A stretch of 57,863 nucleotides of DNA from Pelagibius sp. (GTDB lineage: Bacteria; Pseudomonadota; Alphaproteobacteria; Kiloniellales; Kiloniellaceae): assembly GCA_028280305.1 (NCBI GenBank), contig JANQMC010000023.1, positions 1 through 57,863 of the forward strand. The letters run 5' to 3'. A program made the translations under genes and the position numbers. The notes beneath the pieces are model-generated. The model was not told the origin of the DNA and did not search any database. It saw only the letters and a program-made list of their open reading frames with translations. Shown piece by piece: positions 53,166-57,863 of this stretch. The first letter of the stretch is position 1; each line of letters begins with the position of its first letter.

Positions 53166-53187
53166 TATTCGCCTTATAGGAGAATAT
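53165..53187 (+). other. Imperfect 23-bp palindrome at the kinase stop
   Basis: ATATTC (53165-53170) and GAATAT (53182-53187) flank CCT/AGG half-sites, 9 of 11 base pairs symmetric. It starts on the last base of the kinase stop codon; a GTTTTTCC run follows about 6 nt later. It could be a weak terminator or an operator for the OmpA-family gene. Confidence 0.45.
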
Positions 53188-53401
53188 TCGGATTGTTTTT
53201 CCGTTAAACGCGAATAAATCGAGGTAGTGGCAGCGATGTCGCAAAGCCATGGTAATTCAAACTGTTGCGAGAGCTTGTCTTGCGCCGGTCACAGAATCTG
53301 GCTATACCGCTGTTCGATGTGTTAATCATGTATTCTGTCGGTTGTCATGCAAGTGGCGCAGGGCATCCATCGCAGGGGATTTATCAAAGGGGAAAGCCGA
53401 T

Positions 53402-54352
53402 ATGAAGGCGAAGGGATTTATCGTTGGCGCCGGCCTGGCCGTTATTGTTTCCATGGCTGCGCCAGCTCACGCGATTACGCCGTTCAACGTTCCCGGTACC
53501 GATTTCTGGGATCATCCTTTCGGTAGCGTGTTCGACACGCGCAGCGGATTGGATTTGGAAGCGAACGGAATTGCTTTCAATCAGGGCCTCCAGGCGGGTT
53601 ATGCGGAGCTTTCCGAGGATCGCTCTGACGCTTGGCTGCACGCCGACTGGGATTTCGTGGACGGCGAGCTTTTCAATCACAAGGCCCGTACGGCGGCCAA
53701 GAACTCTGTCGTTCTGCCGGATGCGCCCATGGATCGGGAGCTGAGCGAAGAGCAGGCTGCCGTTTTCCAGGCAGCGCTGGAGCGCCTGCGCAGAGGCTTT
53801 GACATGGGGGCCCGCTATGTGGCGCCGGCCGACGCTTCTTTCGCCCAGGTCAAGTACGACTGCTGGATCGAAGCGACCGAAGACGGCCGTACCGGTGACG
53901 CCGAGGCTTGCCGGGCCGAGTTCGAGTCGGCCATGGCTGCTGTGGAGGCCCAGGCCAACTTCGCCCTGACCGATGTCGACTACCAAACGCCGGCGCCGGC
54001 CATGGTGGCCAAGACCCCGACCGCCGACCAGTTCATCGTGCTGTTTGATTTCGACAGCACCGTCTATGCACCGGGTAACGGGACCATCGTCTCCGAGGCT
54101 CTGAATGCTGCCTTGGTCAACTCGGGCCGTTCCATCGACATCACCGGTCACGCCGACAGCTCCGGCGCCATCGCCTACAACCAGACGCTTTCAGAGCGTC
54201 GGGCCAACCGGGTGATCGACGAGCTGGTTTCCGGCGGTGTCGATCCGACGCGGATCAGCGGCCGGGGCGTTGGTGAAACGCAGCTTCTCATCCCCACCGG
54301 CGACGGTGTGCGTGAAGAAGGCAACCGTGCTGTCGTGATCGAGCTGAACTAA
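53402..54352 (+). CDS. OmpA-family outer-membrane or periplasmic protein
   Basis: 316 aa from ATG 53402. Signal peptide: AKGFIVGAGLAVIVSMAAPA ending AHA. The middle (about 30-190) is a helical, acidic region without a recognised fold (FNQGLQAGYAELSEDRSDAW); an 8-stranded barrel is not evident. The C-terminal OmpA domain (about 205-316) binds peptidoglycan: IVLFDFDSTVYAPGNGTIV, SIDITGHADSSG, NQTLSERRANRVIDELVSGG. It follows the peptidoglycan-sensing kinase by 236 nt and ends in a strong terminator, so it is probably its own transcript. Highly expressed in many relatives. Confidence 0.88.
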   Translation: MKAKGFIVGAGLAVIVSMAAPAHAITPFNVPGTDFWDHPFGSVFDTRSGLDLEANGIAFNQGLQAGYAELSEDRSDAWLHADWDFVDGELFNHKARTAAKNSVVLPDAPMDRELSEEQAAVFQAALERLRRGFDMGARYVAPADASFAQVKYDCWIEATEDGRTGDAEACRAEFESAMAAVEAQANFALTDVDYQTPAPAMVAKTPTADQFIVLFDFDSTVYAPGNGTIVSEALNAALVNSGRSIDITGHADSSGAIAYNQTLSERRANRVIDELVSGGVDPTRISGRGVGETQLLIPTGDGVREEGNRAVVIELN

Positions 54353-54432
54353 GACCAGAGAAACAGACAGCAGAGGCAGTGTAAGCTGCCAAGTCTGGTG
54401 CTTTGATCTAAGCGCTCAGAACAGTCAGAACG

Positions 54433-54466
54433 AAGGCTCCTGCGGATTTCGCAGGGGCCTTTTTTC
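54433..54466 (+). terminator. Rho-independent terminator after the OmpA-family gene
   Basis: AAGGCTCCTGCG (54433-54444) pairs with CGCAGGGGCCTT (54450-54461) through 12 bp with one T-G wobble around a GATTT loop, followed by TTTTTC. It lies 80 nt after the stop codon and is one of the clearest terminators of the window. Confidence 0.9.
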
Positions 54467-54929
54467 TGCGTTGTTCCGGGCGCTTTCCCTTCGGACCGCT
54501 TTGTCCCCTGTCTTTCCCGTCCGTTCTGCATAAGGCGGTGGAATGCGGCAGCGGATTGAAGGGCCGCCGTGATGAGATCGCCGGTTCCGTATATTGATGC
54601 AGAGCTTCGTCTTTGCGGGCCGATCCGCTGACTGCACAGCAGCCCTGCCAAGCCCTCGAGCCCAGACAAAGAATGCGGAGAATACTTCCGGGCGCTCTGT
54701 CTATCGCACCGCGTATGCAAAGTCGCGCTGTGTTTCGGTTGACCCGGAGCATATCTAGTCAAATCGCGCAGGGGTCGGGCGGCTTTATTGTCCGTAAATC
54801 ACTACTAATGCGAGAGGTTAATCAAACACCTTAGGTGAGTTGAGTCAGGTTCATGCAGGAACGCGTAAATTGATATGATGTTGAAATCCCTCCCCCCTTT
54901 TCGCGAATCAGGCCGAAAATTAACACAGT

Positions 54930-54937
54930 ATGGTTAA
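54930..54937 (-). promoter_or_regulatory. CtrA-type half-site
   Basis: ATGGTTAA on + is TTAACCAT on the minus strand, the exact CtrA half-site, within a GGTTAACC palindrome, about 290 bp upstream of the adhesin start. Confidence 0.35.
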
Positions 54938-54998
54938 CCGGAGCGGGCCGAAATTCCTATAAAGCGTTGATTTGCGTCGAAATAGGGGGTGCGACGGC

Positions 54999-55025
54999 GT
55001 TAACACCTCTCACGGGGGTGTTAAC
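54999..55025. promoter_or_regulatory. Inverted repeat GTTAACACC-N9-GGTGTTAAC
   Basis: Perfect 9-bp arms (54999-55007 and 55017-55025) separated by 9 bp, about 200 bp upstream of the adhesin start. The spacing (18 bp between arm starts) suits a dimeric regulator binding two half-sites. The right arm shares bases with the CtrA-type half-site at 55021. Confidence 0.5.
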
Positions 55026-55028
55026 CAT
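55021..55028 (+). promoter_or_regulatory. CtrA-type half-site
   Basis: Exact TTAACCAT on the plus strand, about 195 bp before the adhesin start; it overlaps the right arm of the GTTAACACC inverted repeat. Confidence 0.35.
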
Positions 55029-55044
55029 TCGTGAGCAATAACAC

Positions 55045-55063
55045 ATACCATACGCTATGGTAT
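55045..55063. promoter_or_regulatory. Perfect inverted repeat ATACCATA-CGC-TATGGTAT
   Basis: 8-bp arms with no mismatch around CGC, 159-177 bp upstream of the adhesin start. Looks like an operator for a dimeric repressor or activator; the regulator is unknown. Confidence 0.5.
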
Positions 55064-55158
55064 TGGCTCTAAGGTCACTTGTAAATGCCACAACAATCCC
55101 ACAAACTCTCATCGCTCAAAGTCTAGGCCTTCGCGTATTGCGCGAGGGGATTTTCATC

Positions 55159-55182
55159 CGCACCGGGGTTCGCCTCGGTGCG
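55159..55182 (+). promoter_or_regulatory. UUCG-loop hairpin in the adhesin leader
   Basis: CGCACCGGGG (55159-55168) pairs with CCTCGGTGCG (55173-55182), 10 bp with one G-T wobble, around a TTCG tetraloop. It ends 39 nt before the ATG. No T-tract follows, so translational or mRNA-stability control is more likely than termination. Confidence 0.5.
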
Positions 55183-55221
55183 CGCCTGTCTTGGGTAGCA
55201 GGCACCATTGGGAGATGGGTA

Positions 55222-57863
55222 ATGACCGACGATCTGCAGCGTGGTGGCGATCAGATCCAACCTAACGACGACAACTATGCCGAAGACCGCATGGTCGGCG
55301 GTGAGGAGCAGCAGGCGGTAGGGCAGGCGGGGGCAACCCAGGTCCTCAGCCGTCCGGCGCCCGGCCAGAGCGTCGTCGTTGAATACGGCCCGGGAGAGAC
55401 CTTCGTTCTCAACTTCGACCCCGGTGCCGCCCAGATCCTGATCGACGGCAGCGACCTGATCATCGGTTTCGACGATGATGGTGACGGCAATGTCGACAGC
55501 AACCTGGTCTTTGAGAACCTGGCTTCGGACCAGGGCGCCGATGGCGGCGCGGTCTTTCAGGTCGCCGGCACCCAGATCGATGCCGGTGTCCTGGTCAGCC
55601 AGGCGCTGGCCTTGGCCGATCCCGGGCAGAGCACGATTGAGACCGCCGCCGGTGCCGCAGGCCCGCAGGGTGGCGGTGCGACTCAGTACAACGACAACCT
55701 CGGCGATGTCATCGACCTTCTCGTCGCACAGGGCGTAATTCCACCGACCGCCCTTGAATTCGGCCTGATTGAGCTTGAGGACGAAATCACGATCCTGGAT
55801 GACGAAGTGCCGCCGCCCGATGCGCCGCTGGTGGTTCTTGTCCATGACGAAACCCGCGGCGTGCAGGGCTCCGGCCCCGGGGAAGATGATGATGACGGCG
55901 TCGACGACGAGGACGATGTCTCGCCGCCGCTGCCGGAAGAACTTCAGGAAATCTATGATCGCCTTTGTGACTATTACGGCGAGGAAACCTCCCAGCGGTT
56001 GCTGGACTTCAGGCCAGAGAGCTTGCAGGCCATGGGAACGCTTCCCTTCGGCCCCGGTGAATCCGTTGCACTGAATGCGATCGTCGACGGGGCCGACAGC
56101 GGTCTCGACACCGGCGGAACCGAATTCCCGCAAAACGTGCTGCTGTTTAACTTCGGCCCGAATGTGATCGTTGGTGCGACCGGCGAAGAAGAAGAGGTGG
56201 TCTTCATCGTCTACCTCGATCCGGCAAGCGGTGACATCTGGTTCGTTCAGTGCGAGGCCATCAACCACGGCGACCCGAGCGACCCCGATGAGGCCGACAC
56301 GCCCGAAATTCTGGGCCTCTCCTACACCGTGACCGGTCCCGGCGGCAGCACCGAAGGCCCGCTGGAGATACAGGTTCAGGACGATGGGCCCTCTATCGAT
56401 GTCGAAGGCGGTGAGGGCGGCCTTGGCCGACTTTCCCTGAACCTTGACGAAACGATCGATCCGGACGATGCCCCGGCGGACGTTTACAACGGCACAGAGA
56501 CGGAGTCCGGTAGTGGAGGCCCCAACGGGAACCTAGACGATACCGACCTTGTGGCGGTGAACGGGACCGATGCGATCGGCCGTCTGGAGACGCCGGCGGG
56601 TGCGGTCGCTGCATTGTTCTCGGTGAACGGGGATGCGGGCACGGACGGCGAGAAGTCGCTGAGCCATGCTTTCAAGCTGGTGCTGAGCGACGCGGGCCTG
56701 GCGACCGGCCTGTCGGTAACGCCGGCGGCGGCCGGGGGCAACCCGGATGATCTGCCTGATGATCTGACGATTTCTCTCTTCCAGGTGAGCGATACGGTTG
56801 TCGAGGGCCGCGTGGGCGGCGCGGACGGTCCGGTTGCGCTGCGGATCACGCTGAACGACCCGACGGATGCGCTGGATGATGAGACGCTGACGGTTGAGCA
56901 GATCCTGGCGATCGACCACGGCGATGACGACGGTCTCTATGACACCGAGCTGGAGCTTCTGCTGGCTGAGGGCAGCCTGGATGTGGAGCTGACGGCGACG
57001 CTGGTTGACGGCGACGACGACGAGGCGGTGGACAGCCACACGGTGACGCTGATCGACGGCAACACGACCTTCGTGTCCTTCGACGACGACGGCCCGTCTG
57101 TTGCAATCAGTTCCAACACTTCTTCGATGGTGACGCATGATGAGTCGGCGGGTGAGCAGGACGATGATGTTCCGTTCAGTAGTCTGCCTGACAACATCCA
57201 GAATCTTTTCGATGATGTTACGTTGCCCGGCGCCGACGGCAGTGCTGGACCCAAGGACAACGGCGCGTTGGGCTACGCCCGAAGCGAAGGATCTCTGGTC
57301 AATATCGATTCCGTTGATTTCGGGACAGACGGCGCAAAAGCCACCCAATACTCTCTCACCCTGGGTGAGCCCAACGACGACGGTATGGTCGAGTCCGGTC
57401 TGCAGACGACCGAAGGCTTCGACATCAACCTTTTCCTTGAGGGCGATGTCATCGTCGGCCGGGTCTCGGGCGGCGATGATGACGGCGATGCCGCTTTTGC
57501 CATCGCCATCGATCCCGACAGCGGCGAGGTTTTCCTCAGCCAGTGGCTCTCCCTGAAGCATCCCGACAGCCCCAACAACTTCGATGAGACCGTACAGCTG
57601 GATGGCGAGTCGGTGTTCGTTCAGGTCGCGGTGACCGACGGCGACGGCGATGTTGCCACAGATAGCACAGCGATCGGCTCACAGATCAAGTTCGGCGACG
57701 ATGGGCCGGTTGCGACGCAGGCCATGGAGATGGCGACGGTGCATGAGGATGCGCTGGACGGCGGTAATGAGGAGAGCGGTCAGGTGACCGAGGTGACGGG
57801 CTCGATTGCCGGTTTCTTCTCGATCGGTGCGGACCAGCCGGGCAGCTACGGGCTGGACGGGGA
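55222..57863 (+). CDS. Large RTX/VCBS-like adhesin, DUF5801-type repeats (3' end outside window)
   Basis: Open from ATG 55222 (GGAG 7 nt upstream) to the window end, 880 codons without a stop, so it is truncated by the window and may be far larger. The protein is very acidic (many Asp). Residues about 40-130 form a beta-rich N-terminal module; TAAG at 141-144 (QSTIETAAGAAGPQGGG) matches the dialanine site cut by LapG in LapA-type adhesins. A Pro/Asp-rich spacer (about 190-245) precedes repeats of about 190-250 residues whose ends read SFDDDGPSV and FGDDGP, with DESAGEQDDD and VHEDALDGGNEE starts, the DUF5801/VCBS pattern of type I-secreted adhesins. The first repeat unit is GC-richer in codon use (GCG, CTG, ACG) than the next. 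The secretion genes are outside. Confidence 0.85.
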   Translation, partial: MTDDLQRGGDQIQPNDDNYAEDRMVGGEEQQAVGQAGATQVLSRPAPGQSVVVEYGPGETFVLNFDPGAAQILIDGSDLIIGFDDDGDGNVDSNLVFENLASDQGADGGAVFQVAGTQIDAGVLVSQALALADPGQSTIETAAGAAGPQGGGATQYNDNLGDVIDLLVAQGVIPPTALEFGLIELEDEITILDDEVPPPDAPLVVLVHDETRGVQGSGPGEDDDDGVDDEDDVSPPLPEELQEIYDRLCDYYGEETSQRLLDFRPESLQAMGTLPFGPGESVALNAIVDGADSGLDTGGTEFPQNVLLFNFGPNVIVGATGEEEEVVFIVYLDPASGDIWFVQCEAINHGDPSDPDEADTPEILGLSYTVTGPGGSTEGPLEIQVQDDGPSIDVEGGEGGLGRLSLNLDETIDPDDAPADVYNGTETESGSGGPNGNLDDTDLVAVNGTDAIGRLETPAGAVAALFSVNGDAGTDGEKSLSHAFKLVLSDAGLATGLSVTPAAAGGNPDDLPDDLTISLFQVSDTVVEGRVGGADGPVALRITLNDPTDALDDETLTVEQILAIDHGDDDGLYDTELELLLAEGSLDVELTATLVDGDDDEAVDSHTVTLIDGNTTFVSFDDDGPSVAISSNTSSMVTHDESAGEQDDDVPFSSLPDNIQNLFDDVTLPGADGSAGPKDNGALGYARSEGSLVNIDSVDFGTDGAKATQYSLTLGEPNDDGMVESGLQTTEGFDINLFLEGDVIVGRVSGGDDDGDAAFAIAIDPDSGEVFLSQWLSLKHPDSPNNFDETVQLDGESVFVQVAVTDGDGDVATDSTAIGSQIKFGDDGPVATQAMEMATVHEDALDGGNEESGQVTEVTGSIAGFFSIGADQPGSYGLDG

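Larger units (their letters stand above)
54353..55221. other. Long regulatory intergenic region upstream of the adhesin
   Basis: 868 bp with no convincing gene. The first 110 nt hold the terminator of the preceding gene. The AT-rich part (about 54760-55110) carries two CtrA-type half-sites, a GTTAACACC inverted repeat, a perfect ATACCATA/TATGGTAT inverted repeat and CACCTTAGGTG (54827-54837). A UUCG-loop hairpin lies in the presumed leader (55159-55182). A 73-codon plus-strand frame at 54613-54834 and minus-strand frames at 54349-54762 have no RBS and atypical codon use and were not called. Confidence 0.7.

Noticed and set aside
54613..54834. 73-codon plus-strand frame and several minus-strand frames in the intergenic region
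   Set aside because: Non-ATG start without an RBS and codon use unlike the neighbours; the region looks regulatory.
55070..55221. c-di-GMP (GEMM) riboswitch in the adhesin leader
   Set aside because: The leader has a strong hairpin but lacks the conserved GEMM segments, so no riboswitch is claimed.

Overview
The window (about 58 kb, high GC) comes from an alphaproteobacterium, most likely a Rhodospirillales/Kiloniellales-type marine or soil bacterium. This rests on the ribosomal operon order (secY followed by adk, then rpsM-rpsK-rpoA-rplQ with no rpsD or rpmJ), an ATP12-family protein, propionyl-CoA carboxylase, a MaeB-type malic enzyme and CtrA-like sites. No rRNA, tRNA, CRISPR array or insertion sequence was seen. 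The first and last genes (rplN and a giant adhesin) are cut by the window edges.

Layout. 1-8967: the end of the spc operon and the alpha operon (rplN to rplQ), with a strong sigma-70-type promoter before rpsM and a perfect intrinsic terminator after rplQ. 9117-11473: a Do/HtrA periplasmic protease and a DUF6134 exported protein. 11531-18157: a lipid-modification island: a short-chain dehydrogenase and an NTF2-like protein on +, converging with a five-gene minus-strand operon (FAD amine-oxidase-like protein, DUF1365, cyclopropane-synthase-like methyltransferase, GPH-type transporter, DUF3833 lipoprotein). Sets of this kind are known in ECF sigma/ChrR singlet-oxygen regulons. 18518-27333: housekeeping and orphan genes (rarA, an isochorismatase-fold protein lacking its catalytic triad, crcB, an RluA-type pseudouridine synthase, a secreted protein, a lipoprotein, a HAD phosphatase, AsmA, ATP12). 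27338-28288: a soluble chemoreceptor tip fused to a C-terminal globin. 28538-35166: pccB, GST, pccA, a HEPN-like protein, acylphosphatase and a lytic transglycosylase. 35266-36743: an ArsR regulator with a COG0701 permease. 36707-42269: lipB, maeB, mgtE, a small lipoprotein and a thioesterase.

42363-48178: isovaleryl-CoA dehydrogenase, then a visibly AT-richer inserted gene for a PD-(D/E)XK nuclease-like protein, then a zinc-ribbon protein, SDR, DUF3291, a second acyl-CoA dehydrogenase and an HCCA-isomerase-like protein. 48321-54352: a phosphosignalling block (adenylate cyclase-FHA, PP2C phosphatase, and a membrane Ser/Thr kinase with peptidoglycan-binding and Sel1 repeats) followed by an OmpA-family protein. 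54353-55221: a long regulatory intergenic region with CtrA-like half-sites, two good inverted repeats and a UUCG-loop hairpin. 55222-end: the N-terminus of a very large acidic RTX/VCBS-like adhesin with a TAAG motif resembling a LapG cleavage site.

The most unusual points are the chemoreceptor-globin fusion in reversed domain order, the isochorismatase-fold pseudoenzyme, the AT-rich nuclease insertion, and the kinase/cyclase/phosphatase block next to cell-surface genes. All functional statements come from reading the sequence and from family knowledge; no database search was run.
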